NCBI GenBank assembly: GCA_000231825.2
Contig: JH720311.1
Coordinates: 1,005,437 to 1,034,891, forward strand
Source: Tetrahymena elliotti 4EA
Lineage: Eukaryota; Ciliophora; Oligohymenophorea; Hymenostomatida; Tetrahymenidae
DNA length: 29,455 bases
Reading direction: 5' to 3'
The notes below the pieces were generated by a model. It was not told the DNA's origin and ran no database searches. It worked only from the letters and a program-made list of their open reading frames with translations. Each line of letters starts with the position of its first letter. Positions within the stretch are counted from its first letter, which is position 1. The position numbers were made by a program, and so were the translations under genes. This document shows, piece after piece, positions 11,297 to 23,918 of this stretch.

Positions 11297-13216
11297 ATGT
11301 ATGGAATGTATCCTCATTTGGATTACTCATAAATGTTAGCCTCACAATCTCCTCAACCCTAAGTTCCTCAAGCAGCTTACAACGTAATATATTTCTTAAA
11401 AAATGAAGTCTTTAATAGTTAATAAAAATTCATAAATAATAATTAGCAAATACCAAATGTTTAGTAACCTTATCCCAGTGGTCTTCTTCACATGCCATAA
11501 CCAGTAGCTTAAATTCCTCCTTTACACTAACCTATTCCCTTTAGCAGTCCATCTCCTTAAAACGTATTTGTAACATCAACCCCTCCTCCTATGCAGCACA
11601 TGCAACCTTTCATAATTCACACATAGATGAATTACCCATAAATCCCTCCTCAAGTAAAAATTTAATTGATATTTTAACAAGCAAGATACCCTTTTTATAG
11701 CAAATAAACATACAAAAAAAAGAAAGAAAGAAAGAATCTATAAATCTGAATTAGAATTACAGTATTAACTAATTAGCTATTAGAAAGGAAAAACTGCTTT
11801 TTTATTTTAAAAACTATAATCTTCTTCTGGTTGATATATTTTTTTATAAAATAAATTTGTAGTAGAACCCATAAATTCATCAAATCTCTTAAATAGATGA
11901 CTAATAAAACCAAAAGGAATTAGACTAAATCGTTTAGCACATTTTAAATTTAAAAGACCCTGAAAGAAAGGAAGAAGCTTTGTAAGAACTTAGCAGAAAG
12001 AGAGAATCTTTCAATAACTTAGCACCCCTTTTATGGCATTCAAATGGAACAATTGCTCTCTTAATAGATGACATTGTTTCAGTTTATTCTTAATTAGCTC
12101 CTAATGTCTTAACATAAGCTGTTTCTACCTAAGTTTGTTCTGTCCTTGGTCTTCTGTAATGCTTAGCTTTGCACCCAGAAACTAAACCTCATTTCATCAA
12201 AGGTAAATATTTTAAATTGTTAATGAATCTAAAAACTACATTTTAATGCTTGAAAATTCCTAGTCCAATTCAAGAAAATAATTTTTGAAATTATAGAAAT
12301 GAATGCTTGAAATAACTAGAAATATTCTATTTAATTATGATTTAGTATTTGTACTTTGATTTGATGAAGATTAATTTAATATTTTTTAATATGAAAAGCT
12401 CACATCCCTTTGTTCCTTTATCCTTTCCTTAATACTTCTGCAAAATTGAAACCTTTTGAAAATCTTAGAGTTACTTCATTAGGTGTTATTGGAGCATTAG
12501 TTAAGGGTGATGATACTGAAGCAATAACATTTTTAATGCAAACTGAAATCATTCCTTTGTGTTTGCGTATTATGAAAAGAGGATAGGAACTCTCAAGAAC
12601 TGTGGCAACATTAATTGTATAGAAGATATTAATTGATGATAATGGTTTAAATTACATTTGCCAAACAGCAGAACGCTTCTTTGCAGTAATAATCAGACAA
12701 ATAAATAAATGAATTTAATGTCTTTTATTTTTTTATAAAATAAATTAGGTTTCAACTGTGCTTTAAAGCATGATTGAAGACTTAGAATAAAATCAAAAGG
12801 ATGACCAAAGACTTTTAAGACACATAATTAAATGTTATCAAAGACTTTCTGAAAATAATAGGTTAAATATTTTTAATGTGTTTAAGCTAAATATTTATTA
12901 ATTATTTAATTTAAATAGAGCCAATGAAGCATTAAAAAAGATAATTCCTCATGGCTTCAAAGATCCCAACTGGAATCTCATTAAGGAAGAACCAGTTAGA
13001 AAACTTCATTTACAACTTATGCAAAACTTAGGTTTACACTAAGAAGACACTGCTTCATCGACTCCTTAAAGAGTTCCTAGTGCTTAGTCAACTCAGCCCC
13101 CACCTTAAATGATGAATCCTGGTATGGCAGTACCTATGTACATCCCTTCTCAAACTCCTCCTCAACAATAACAGCAAGCTCAATCTCGCTTCAATGCTTA
13201 CATGAATCAATATTGA
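11297..13216 (+). CDS. CNOT9: CCR4-NOT transcription complex subunit 9 (CNOT9/Rcd1/Caf40)
   Basis: Six exons: 11297-11383, 11447-11653, 11866-12202, 12399-12685, 12749-12861 and 12919-13216 (TGA 13214-13216), giving 442 residues. CNOT9 is the armadillo-type scaffold of the CCR4-NOT deadenylase complex and docks RNA-binding proteins through NOT1. Residues about 115-384 carry the conserved core: [79 protein letters not shown] and [11 protein letters not shown] can be matched piece by piece to the human protein. In-frame TAA/TAG fall on conserved glutamines. Odd points are a roughly 100-residue Pro/Gln/Met-rich N-terminal extension (exons 1-2) and a Pro/Gln-rich C-terminal tail (about 385-442), so it is longer than the roughly 300-residue human protein. 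The ATG follows an A-rich leader and is the first in frame that joins the exons. Confidence 0.97.
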
Positions 13217-14680
13217 AAAATGTACCTAGTTATGTAAATAAGTAGCTTCTTTCTTTAAGAAATTTTAAATTAGAAAGCAATAAATTTAAAATACTTTTCA
13301 TCACCAAATTTCAAATGTTATTTTTGACTTATAATAAAACAATAAACACTTTAATTTTGATCAGAATTCAACTATTCTATCCTTTACAAACAACAAACAA
13401 ACAAATAAATAAATAAATGTACTACATAATTATATTGATTAAGCATTTACTCTTTTATACTATCTATCTTTCTCTAAGAATTAACTTAACCTGCTATAAC
13501 TGCTGCCAATTCATTTTTAAATACACCCTTAGTCCTATATTTAGACAGCTAACAAGCCATTTTGATCATCATTTATTAACTCAAAGGACAAATATTTTTT
13601 GCCTTTAATCCTAATAAAATAACAAAATTCAGTCTAAACATCTAATGATGTGAACTAAAAAACATAATAATAAATAAGTTATTGGTAAAAAATATTTAAA
13701 ATGATAAATGTTTCATCTCTTTTATCAAAAATTCATTAATAATTTGTCCATATAATAATGTAAACTTCAAAGATTTCAAATTATTATTCTCTAAAAAATA
13801 GCCATTTGCTGCTCATTAAATTTTCAACTGATATTTTACACTGAAATAAATAAATTCATGCACAATAATTCATACAAATGGATAAGAAAGGTATTGCATC
13901 TCATTAAATCTCTCATTGCAAACTATTCCAAAATTAACAAATTAATTGAATCCTCACTTAATAATATATGATGATACAAATGACTATTAATTTACTATTG
14001 CTTTAAAACTTAAAATACTATAACCTGTCTTAATACTCTAAATGTCATATCAATTAATCTCACCAGTTTTATTCAAGATATATGCTTAAACCTATTGTAT
14101 AAATAGTTTGTTGAGTACCCGAGATAATTATAATACAAAGCTTGCAACGTTTCAACTGAACTGATACAAACAAATTTATCAGATTCACTCATTAAGTTAA
14201 AATATTTATGCTAATTAAGCAGGTAAGTTGAAAAACTTCTTTTCAAATTTCATTAACAGCACATGTTATTATTTTTAAACATTCATTCAGCATTTATCAA
14301 TATCTATATACATAAATATATATTAAGTATTTTACAAATTTATATAAAAATTATGAAATATCTTTAACTCTTTCTTTTTTATTTTATTTAAACACATTAA
14401 ATTTATTTAATAAATTTTTCAATAAAATAATTTAATTTCAAAAGAATAAATTGATCTTTAAAAGATGAATAACTTTCCTAAAGATTTATTCAGATTTTTT
14501 AGTTGTTTAAAAGTAATTTTTAATATTTTTTTACATGGCTTGAAGAGTGAATTGATCAATTAAGTGGTTTGTATAATTTTAAAGAATTTATTAATTCAAA
14601 TAAATAAACAAAACAGAAAGTAGAAAATTATAGTAGCAAGTAAATATTATTAAGTAAGGTTTAGTTAGTTTGATAGAAGA
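13217..14680. other. Intergenic between CNOT9 and the small gene at 14681
   Basis: The stretch includes the 3' end of CNOT9 and a CAAA/TAAA simple repeat at about 13388-13416. A stretch free of TGA at 13984-14222 (+) ends in a GTAAGT donor-like site, but its translation resembles nothing I know. The last 150 bases are A-rich, as expected upstream of a Tetrahymena start codon. Confidence 0.5.
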
Positions 14681-15165
14681 ATGAATTCTCAATTAAATAC
14701 AGACAAGGATAGTGTATACCACTTTTTAAAAAAGTTGAATGGAGATGTTTAATAAACCATTAGTGAAATGCGTAGCGATTTTGATAAAAACCCTAGCTCT
14801 TAAAATATAAAAGATAGATTTTTAGTAAAAATGTTAATTGATTGTTACAATTATTTAAGTTTTTGCTTATTTTTTGGGAAATTTCCATGTTTTAATTTTT
14901 AAAAATATTTTATAATTAGAAATGGAAGACAAAATATTCAGAAATTGTTAATAATTCTTTGAAAGAGCATATTTTCACTAATGAAACAGATATTTCTAAT
15001 TTCGATTTTAAAGATTTTTTAAATAAGATCACTGAAGATTATTAAAATGAAAATGAATTTTTGGATTTGCTTAAAAACTTAAATCAAGAAATCGAAAGCT
15101 TAAAAGAATTTATAAAATCTCATTTAGTTAAAGATCCATCTATTTATTTTGTAAAAGAAATTTGA
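14681..15165 (+). CDS. Small unrecognised protein, 129 residues, helical/charged
   Basis: Two exons, 14681-14824 and 14920-15165 (TGA 15163-15165), are joined in phase 0 across a 95-nt intron (GTAAAAATG donor, TATAATTAG acceptor). The protein starts MNSQLNTDKDSVYHFLKKLN and ends KDPSIYFVKEI. It is rich in Lys, Glu, Asp, Asn and Leu, with heptad-like spacing in the second half (NEFLDLLKNLNQEIESLKEF), suggesting helices or a coiled coil. No signal peptide or membrane segment is seen. The local GC content and codon pattern stand out from the flanks, which favours a real gene. The start is the first ATG after an A/T-rich leader. I do not recognise the family; small subunits of nuclear complexes often look like this, but that is only a guess. 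Confidence 0.7.
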
Positions 15166-16531
15166 CCATTCATATTCTAGTTAAAAGTTTAGTGAAATCA
15201 GATATTAATATACATAAAAAATAACTATCTTCAACAACTTAATTTCTTTCTTAATTCTTAATAATTATCTTTTTTAATTTTTAATACATTTCTTAATGAA
15301 AGAAGAAAAAGTTTTAAGTTATTATAAAATGTTCTCAATTTAGTTAAAAACAATTTTATTTTTAATCAAAATTATTAATTTAAATAATAAAAATTTAAAT
15401 CAACTTAAAATGATTGAAGAAGTAGATATTCGTTTCTATATTTAATTCAATAGATTAAAAAGACTATTATTTTTTTATTAGATAAAATCACAAAAATCGG
15501 TTATTTAATGCCTATTAACTTAATTCTACTTAAATTTTTAGATTTATTTTATTTAAAACCCTTTGTATTTTTATTCAAATTTTATTTTAAATTTTCAGAT
15601 AAAAATCAATTTAAAAATAAAACATTAAAAATTATTAAAATAAAAATATTTATTTAAATCATACAAATTGGTTAAAGTAAAGATAGATTTAAAAGTAAAT
15701 TTTAAAATAAAATTATTTAAAAAAATTATAAATTAAATAATTACAAAAAACTCTATTTTAGGTACAGTTATCCTTAAAAAATGTTATTTCCAAAAAATCA
15801 AAATTTAAAATAATATTTTTCATAAATTGATTGTAAAATGAGATATTGAGTTCTGTTGTTTAAAATATTTTTATAATTTTTTCCAAAATATAAAATAAAG
15901 AATTAATGATATTTTATTGATAAAAAATATTTTAAAATAGGAAATAGTTTTGTTTATACAAAACTAAAATTTTGGGCTTATTTATTTGTTGGTTGAAATG
16001 GTAGATTTATTGATTGCTCTAAGTGAGTTGAGTAGAAGAATAAAAGAGAGTATAGATAATGAATAAATATTAGAAGGTTAAATTTTAAATTATTTTTTTT
16101 GAAAAATTAACATGAAAACCAAGCAAAATTAATAGGAAAAGATAAAAATAAATATTTATTTGGTTTATCTTGTTAATAACAATATAATTAAATGAGATAC
16201 CTATTCATTTATGAATGAAAAATTGGATTATTTTTGTTTTGGTTATTCATATTTCATTTATATTTTAATAAAGCAAAAATATATTTGGATATCATGTTAT
16301 TTGTTTGTTTGATTGTTAGTAAAGTGAATGAGATAATAAAAACAAAAAATAAAGAAAATAAGAAGATCAAGCAAGTGATTAATTGAGTCTAATAAATATC
16401 AAATAATTAACTATATAAAATCTAAGAGTCTAAAAAAGAAGTCAAACAAACAAATAGAATTAAGGACTAGTAGTAATTAAATTAACAAGTAAAATAGATA
16501 TTATCAAATAGGTAAAACTAGCTATATACAA
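15166..16531. other. Intergenic upstream of WDR75
   Basis: Very AT-rich. It contains the 3' flank of the small gene and presumably the WDR75 promoter and leader (A-rich 16320-16531). No coding, RNA or repeat signal beyond low-complexity A/T runs was found. Confidence 0.5.
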
Positions 16532-19500
16532 ATGAGCAATTAGCAAATTAAAATTAAAAAGTATGGTGGAAATCTTCGCCCACTTCCAGTCCAATGGTTG
16601 GAAGGTAAGGAATAGGTTGCAGCTTGTTTTGGAACCAAATTATGCCTTTTTAGCACTAAAACTGGTTATTTAATTAGTGAAATCGATGCTAATTCAGCTG
16701 ATATCGTAGCATATTCTCTTAATGCTTCCAAGAATTTTGATGAAGCTTACACATTAGACCAAAGTGGCAAGCTTGTTGGAATTGATTTGAGAACAAATAC
16801 AGTTTTTTCTGAATATTAATTCAAGGATTTGACTATTGTTTCTGCTTCATTTGATTCAAGCAGCTCCAAGCTCTTCTACATAGATTAAAATTCTAGTTTG
16901 CATGTATTCAAGATTGGCAAGTAAACCGATAAGCTTGTTTACGATTTCGCTAATCAAAATACAGTATCAGAAAATAAAAAGAATGGATCCAAAAGTAGTA
17001 ATGAATCCAAATAATAAAACGAATAATAAAAATCAGCAGCTTTTCCTGAAGAGCCAGTCAAATAAATTCTCATCATCACAAAAGATGAAATGTATGCCTT
17101 AATTAGTGTAGGAAAAAAGTTAGTCATAGTAGAATTGGAAGACCAAAAAGTTTTTAGAGTTATTAGCCACCCATTAAATATAACTGCTTTAGCTTGCTCT
17201 CCATCAGCCATCGCAGTTGGCGATGAAATGGGTAAAATCACTTATTATCACTAAGCCTTCGAACTTTCAGTAATTACTTTTACACATTCTATCTATATAA
17301 AATATCTACATTCAAAAAGATATAAATTAACAAAACCAACAATAAACGATTATTATTTTAGTTTTTCTGGATTTTTTAAAAGCTAATATAAAAGAAATAA
17401 CTTAAAAAAGTATCAAGAAAATATTTTAAGAATAAGCAAATATGAGATAGTAAAATTATACAGCATTTTAATTATAGATAATCTAAAAGTGTATATCTAA
17501 GGAATAATACCTTGAAGCTTTGAAAACTAAGCATAAAGAAAGAAAGAAATTTTAAGAAATAAAAAGGGAATTTTAAAAAATTATCCTATAAACAATGATA
17601 ATCATTGATAAAAAAACAAACATTATGGAGATAATTGTTGAATAAGAAAGTAATCAAAAATATTATATAGAAGACTAGTTTACTTAATTGAACATAAATA
17701 GGAAATATCTTTATTGTTTATAATGATTTTCAAGAGTTATTACAGAATCAACTTGGTTTTATTTGAATGAGAAATTATTTAACTATCTAGTTTAATTCAA
17801 GAGAAAATGTTAGTTGTTAATGAATTTGTTAAATAATAATAGGATTTCACTAGCAGCTCAGTTCACTGGCACTCTTTGGCAGTTAAATCTCTTGCTTATA
17901 ATTAAGATTATTCTTTGTTGTTTTCAGGTGGTGAAGAAGTAAATAGAACAAGCATTAAATATTTTAATAGGTGTTAAAGAATTTATAATAAAAATAAAGG
18001 GAGTTTTACTTATATGGCATTAATATGAAGATAAAAAAGATTTCTATCCTCGTTTAGGAAGTGAAATTATGACAATTAGTGTTTCACCAGAAAATGATTT
18101 AATTGGTTGCAGTTTGAGAGAAAATTCCATCTAATTTTTACAAGTTCACAACTTTGAAACTTAATTTAATATTTTAGGATTCACAAATCCATAAGCTTAT
18201 CCTCAAGTTTAATGCAATGAAGACATTTTCTGTAATAGAATTGTTTAGAATCAAGAATCCCATTTAATTTGCTTAAACTCTTTACCTGGAAGAATATAAT
18301 TCCTCTCATTATTCGAATAAAGAAAAATTAAAGATTTTGATATTGTTTCCAGAAATCTTACTTCAAGAAGTGGATCATATTTACCTGATCCTGCTTGTGT
18401 TAAAATTGTTTAATTTGATAAGAGTTGGAAAGATATGTTGACAGTTTCAGAAAGAAACGAAGATTAAATTAGTTTAAGTTGCTTAAAGTTCTGGTAAGAA
18501 AATCAAAATTTGAGTTACGACTGCAACACCAGAATCGAATATGCTCATGGAGCCCACATCTATGATGCTATCTGCTTCTTTAGTCATAAATCTAATACAC
18601 ATAAATTTGTCACATATGGATCTGATAACAAATTTAAAATATGGAAAAAGTACACAAGAAAAGCCCCAAACAGTAAATCTGGAGAAGTCAAAGGTAAAAA
18701 AAAGATTTCATTTTAATATACAAAAATAAAAATTAAATTAAAATAAAATAAATAGTTTATGAATATTTCTGGAATTGTGAATTTGAAGGCTCTTATAAAA
18801 ATAAGAAAATTTTAGGTGTTTAACACTATCTTAATGATGAAGATAAGGATATTATTGCAGTATTAGCTGAAGATGTTTATTTATAATGGGTAAATTTAGA
18901 ATAAAAACGTATTTATTTGATATTTATTTTTATATTTAAAAGAACATCACTGACAATAAAATTGAGAAGACAATCAATGTAGGAATTTAGGGAGTTAAAA
19001 GATTTGAAATTAATTTAGAAAATGAATAAATATTTTTAATGAATGAAAATACATTCAAGGTTATCAACACCTCAGGTTAAACTTTAATCCAATTAACTAT
19101 GGAATCATTCAAGGATTTATCTTTTGAAAAATCTTTGAATTAAATCAGCTTGCTTATTGTTTCTGATAAGAAGACAAGTGGAGTTATTACTCTTTCTGCT
19201 AAAAACTTTTAAGTTGTCTCTGCTTATGCTATTCCTAGTTAATTGAATAAGATTTCTTATATCTTATTAGAAACTAGGTAAATTTAATTTTCATTTTTGA
19301 TTTATTTTTAAAGATAATTTCCTTTTAGAAAAGTTTTAGTTGGCTTAGACTCAAGTATGAACTTTATGATCCTCGATGATCACTTTAAAGAAGAAGAGGC
19401 AAGAAAATATCTTTAAAAGATAACTGAGTCATCTGAATATTAACAAGAATAAGAGCAAGAAGCTGAAAAATTATAAAAAAATGAGGCTTACAAAATGAAT

Positions 19501-19988
19501 GCTGAGACTAAATAGCAAACCTTCTCTTCTAAATATCAAACCTTTTTAAATTATCAGTAAAATATTATTTTATTAAATTTATCATTAAAATTATTTAAAA
19601 TGAAAACAGATACAGACAAGATTTTAAGTTAGTTAGTGAATTTTATAATGAAAAATCTCATTTGATACCACCAAGTGGATTAGTTTTTAACTAGTTCTTT
19701 GATAACTTAATGCTTAAAAACTAGCTTAAAAAAGAAGATGGAGATATTGACATCTTTGCTAATTTCGGAAACATGGAAGTAGAAGATAATGACCAAGATG
19801 GTAATTATGAAAGTGATGAAGATGAAGATGAAAATGGTTTCAATTTCGAAAAGTAATAAAATAAACTTGCCGAATAAGAAAATAAAAATAATAAAATTGA
19901 TCAGTAACAAATTAACCATGTTAATGATAAATGGATCAAAGAAACTCATAAATATATTGAAAATCTTTTTAATGCTTAATATTCTTGA
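16532..19988 (+). CDS. WDR75: WDR75/Utp17 (Nan1), WD40 subunit of the t-UTP/UtpA complex of the SSU processome
   Basis: Seven exons: 16532-17269, 17843-17938, 18000-18693, 18756-18889, 18943-19277, 19329-19556 and 19610-19988 (TGA 19986-19988), giving 867 residues (human WDR75 is about 830). The family acts in the nucleolus, linking rRNA transcription to early 18S processing. Diagnostic matches are SSVHWHSLAVKSLAYN...LLFSGGEEGVLLIW (about 251-285) followed by FYPRLGSEIMTISVSPENDL, aligning with the human HWHH...LLSGGRE and PRLG..I..ISVSP segments, and near the end SHLIPPSGLVFNQFFDNL, aligning with the human C-terminal motif. Two beta-propellers are expected. The C-terminus has an acidic patch (GNYESDEDEDENGF). 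Intron 1 is 573 nt, while the other introns are 51-62 nt. TAA and TAG are read as Gln throughout. Confidence 0.93.
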
Positions 19989-20526
19989 GTACATTTATCA
20001 ACTCTTTATTTGTATTATATATATTAATTTTTATAACTAAACCAAAATATTACTTAAATAGTTTCAATATTCTTTTAAATGCATAATAAATCAAATGAGT
20101 TTTCTTTTCAATTTTTACTTTAATTAAAACTAAGCATAAAATAACTTAAATTGGATTTTCTTACAATTTTTTTACACTTATTAAGTAATTTAAAAGAATA
20201 AAAAGAAGGGTTTTTTGAAAAAATTTGGCTGAAAATAATTTTGATTCAAAATTTCAAAGTTTAATTTCTAAGAATCTTGATTATTTTTTCTCAAAACCTT
20301 CATACCACCTTAAAACTAATGCACGGTTTCTGATAATTTACGATTTTAATTTTAGCACAAATCTCTTTTCATCCAATAAACCTTTATTGATACCAAATAA
20401 TTTGAGATAAATTTAAAATATAAATTGATTCATTAAATACTTGTATTTTTGAAGAGATTATTAAACATAAAAATTTGTTAATTGTGGAAATCTAAATTAG
20501 TTAATTAGTTGAGTAAAAAAAATAAG
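19989..20526. other. Intergenic between WDR75 and LRR gene D
   Basis: AT-rich. A TGA-free stretch at about 20219-20428 reads ENNFDSKFQSLISKNLDYFF... but has no ATG and a TGA just upstream; I could not connect it to an exon. No other signal was found. Confidence 0.45.
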
Positions 20527-20680
20527 ATGAAATAAAAAAATTATTTTAATAACATAGAAGAAGTAACTGAAAAAAAAATAATTTTTTTTAATTAAACTCA
20601 TTTTTTTACTAATAAAGTTTTAAGAAAGTTGTTTAGCTTTTCATAGAAACCTTAAAATAGACTTAAAGTAAAAAATTACC
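20527..20680 (+). CDS. Possible first exon of LRR gene D (uncertain)
   Basis: ATG 20527 opens a frame MKQKNYFNNIEEVTEKKIIF continuing through Phe/Lys/Asn-rich residues, on the same strand and just upstream of the first LRR exon. To join exon 20761 it needs a phase-2 donor. One candidate is the weak GTTGTT at about 20629; others are out of phase. The 3' end given is approximate. Confidence 0.25.
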
Positions 20681-20760
20681 TTTCGATATTATTTATTCCA
20701 AACTTTACTTTATCTATTATACAGCCATTTAACTTTCTCTAAAATTTAAAATTAAATAAG

Positions 20761-23551
20761 TTCTTCTTGTATAAACTTTGGATAAAAAGATGAATCAGCT
20801 TTAAGTTCTGCTCTTGAAACTTGTAAGAATCTCTAAGCTTTAATCTTAATTCTTAAGTAAATGAAAATAAATATTTTTTAATTTAAAGATTAGAAAAACG
20901 ATACTTTTATTTTCTACTTGCATACTATATTAATTACTCTATTGTTAAATATCTTTCATTAAATTTTTATTTTTTAATTAAAGCAAAAAGTAAATAAGCA
21001 AAAAAGGAGTAACCGGACAAGCTTTAGGATCTGGGTTGATAAATTGCCTTTAACTCTCCAATCTGTCAATCAGTATTTTGTAAAAATAATATTAAAAACA
21101 ATTGATTAATCCTTTCTTTTAATTTTTAAAAATAAAGAAAGTAAAATAAATAAATAAATTATTTTATGAACTTAAGACTTCTAATTTTTTCATTCGATTA
21201 TTGTTTTTATCATATTAAAAGGTCAGATAAGAATGGAAACAAGGGGTTCTCAGATTCATTTTTAAGTGCTGCTTTATCAAAATGTACTAGTCTAGTTAAG
21301 TTAACAATAATCTTGGAGTAAAAAAAATTCTTCAATAAATAAATATTAGGCTAATTTTTTGACTTTAAGTTTAGATATTACTAAATGAATAAGAATAAAA
21401 ATTAATCTAATCATTAATTAAATAAATTTTAAAAATGTTTCGGAACATATTTTTATTCCATCAAATCAAGAAATAAAAATTTAGTTTTTACTTTCAAAAA
21501 ATAGCTCTATTTTACCAAATTTCACTCTCTCTTTAAGATTTTGCATTTTCAATATTAAAAACAAATCTTTTGAAAATAAGACATAATAAAATTGGATCAG
21601 AAGGAGCATCAATTTTATGCTAAAATCTATCTAGCTGTTCTCACCTTTAAGATTTAAAACTAAATCTTCTGTAAGTATTTTTCTAGCTTACATTAAAAAT
21701 TATAATATCAATATTATTTTTTAAAAAAGTAATAACTAAATTGATGATGAGGGAACTACAAGTATGGGTTAAGCTTTATCAAAAAATGAAAATCTAACTA
21801 ATTTAGAATTATAACTAGAGTAATTCTAAAGTATTAAGAATATAGAAAATATTAATTCTTTTATGTTAACTAATAGTTTCAATAAAATTGGGCCATAAGG
21901 AACTTTAGGATTATCTACAGCTTTACAAAAATGCCTTAAACTGAATAGCTTGGCAATCAACTTTAAGTAATTAATTTTTTACTATCAGCTTGATAAATTA
22001 TTTTTAAAATTGTTTTCCTTTAATAAAATTTATTTTTTAATTGGAATATTTATTAAATTATAAATAAAGTTTTAATAAAATTGGTCCTCAAGGTATGTCT
22101 AATTTAGGCTTATAATTAAAAAAGATATCAAATCTTTAGAACTTATCTCTTTCATTAATGTAAAAATAGCTTTGTTTTTTAAGAATTAAGATTAATAATA
22201 AATTCTGAAACAAATTTTTTCATTTTTATTGTAATTTATTTTAAATAAATTTAATAGATGTAACAAAATTGGTCCTTAGAGTGCTTCAAATTTAGTTCAT
22301 GATTTAGCTGAATGCAATAATCTAACATCTTTATCACTTAAATTTGAGTAAATTTTTTATCCTTTTTTTCTAATACTTACTACAAATATTTCAAGTAAAA
22401 TATCTAACCTCCCTTGTTTAAGTTTTTTATAACTATTTAACTGGTAATCAAATAAATTTTTTAAGGATAGTGTGTCTCTTAATTCAAAACATATGTATTA
22501 AATAATTTGAAAATATCAAATGATTGAATAAAATTTTATTGATGCTTTATTGCTTTATTTAACTTCTTTTTATTAAGTGAGATAGGAAAAAATTAGGTAG
22601 TTAATTTAAGCTCTGCTTTAAAAAAGCACTCTAAACTAGAAACTCTAAAAATTGATCTCAGGTAGTTTGTTATGCATATATTTTCTTTTACTAATTTTTA
22701 TTATTGAAATATTTTTCTTAATAACTATATTTTTTTATAATAATGATTATTAAAAATAAAGTTATAATTAAATGGCTCGTTAGAATGTGGATCTAATTTC
22801 TTCTGGTTTAGAAGATTATAAAAATCTTACTAATCTAACATTAGCAATTAGGTAACATTATTTTAAACTCTATTTTTGTATAATAATGTATTATCTTTCA
22901 TTTTAAAAGAGAAAATCAAATTAATGCTGAGGGTGCTAAATTCTTAGGAATAACATTGGCTAAGTGTTTTAATATATAAATTTTAGATTTGGATCTTAAG
23001 TATGATTATTATTTAAAATACTAACTATTAAATTATCCTTTAAAGTGGTAACGAAATAGGAATTGGTGGTATAAAGGATTTAAGTCTTGCTTTATCTAAA
23101 TGTTCAAACCTCTCAGCTTTAGCTTTGAAATTATTGTAAATGTTTTTTGATTTTCATTAATTACTTAACACATGATATTTTGGATTAAAAATTAATTCTT
23201 TTTTAAACTAAAAGCCGCAATAAGATTTATTGTGAAGGTTTATCTATCTTATGTTCTTAGTTAGTAAAGTGTACTAAGCTATAATACTTGAAACTTCTTT
23301 TAGAGTAAATAGTTATTTATTTATATTTCTTGATATTCTCCTATTCACCAAAAATGCTGAAGAATATTTTAAACTAAAATTTTCATTTATCTTTATTATG
23401 ATGTTCTAAAATATTTTTTTGTTTATTCATTGATATAAATTTATTTAATAAAAAAAGCTCAAATGAAGGAATCTAAATCTAATATTAGAAATTTAGAACA
23501 TAAATTCTTAAATATATCAATTTAACTAACCTTTCCTTTGAAATAAAATGA
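20761..23551 (+). CDS. LRR gene D, 14-exon leucine-rich-repeat protein (5' end uncertain)
   Basis: Exons: 20761-20856 (96 bp), 20999-21079 (81), 21222-21317 (96), 21581-21670, 21730-21819, 21877-21966, 22070-22159, 22258-22347 (90 each), 22578-22661 (84), 22762-22851, 22910-22999, 23046-23135, 23215-23304 (90 each) and the terminal 23458-23551 (TGA 23549-23551). All introns are phase 2 and the reading frame is open from end to end. Each exon encodes one LRR of the N-x-I-G-x-x-G-x-x-x-L...L-x-x-C-x-x-L-x-x-L-x-L-x-L type (for example NKIGPQSASNLVHDLAECNN). Exon lengths differ only by multiples of three. Introns here are not alike, unlike gene C, so this array looks older. Domains other than LRRs are not visible. 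It probably forms a curved protein-binding solenoid; ligand and location are unknown. The start is not settled (see 20527). Confidence 0.85.
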
Positions 23552-23918
23552 ACTGTGTGTGTTGATTTCAATTTTTAAAACTACATATCAGCGAAATATA
23601 AATATTTAGTATTTAAATAATTCATAAATTTAATTGGTTTGCAAATTTTAAATACAGGTACTATCCTTTCCAATTTTTCTATCATTAATTTAATGATAAA
23701 TTTCCAAAGTTTTTAAGAAAAAATTGTTAAAAATTTAGATAATTTAATTTAAACTTTATGAACAAGAAATAACATAATTACAATAAATATTTAAATATTA
23801 AATTATTTATTTTGTATTTAAAATTTTCTAAAAATAAGGAGATTTATTTTAAAAAGATGATTGTTTGTTATTCATTTCATTTTGTTTTGTAATTAGTTTT
23901 ATTTGCTTGAAAATGTTT
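23552..23918. other. Short convergent spacer
   Basis: This is the shared 3' region of LRR gene D (+) and the membrane-protein gene (-). It is AT-rich and nothing else was seen. Confidence 0.6.

Noticed and set aside
13984..14222. A TGA-free stretch ending at a GTAAGT site
   Set aside because: About 80 codons without TGA is expected by chance when only TGA stops in such AT-rich DNA. The translation resembles no family and no start or partner exon was found.
20219..20428. Open stretch reading ENNFDSKFQSLISKNLDYFF
   Set aside because: No ATG, a TGA immediately upstream, and no acceptor or donor in the right phase to join LRR gene D.
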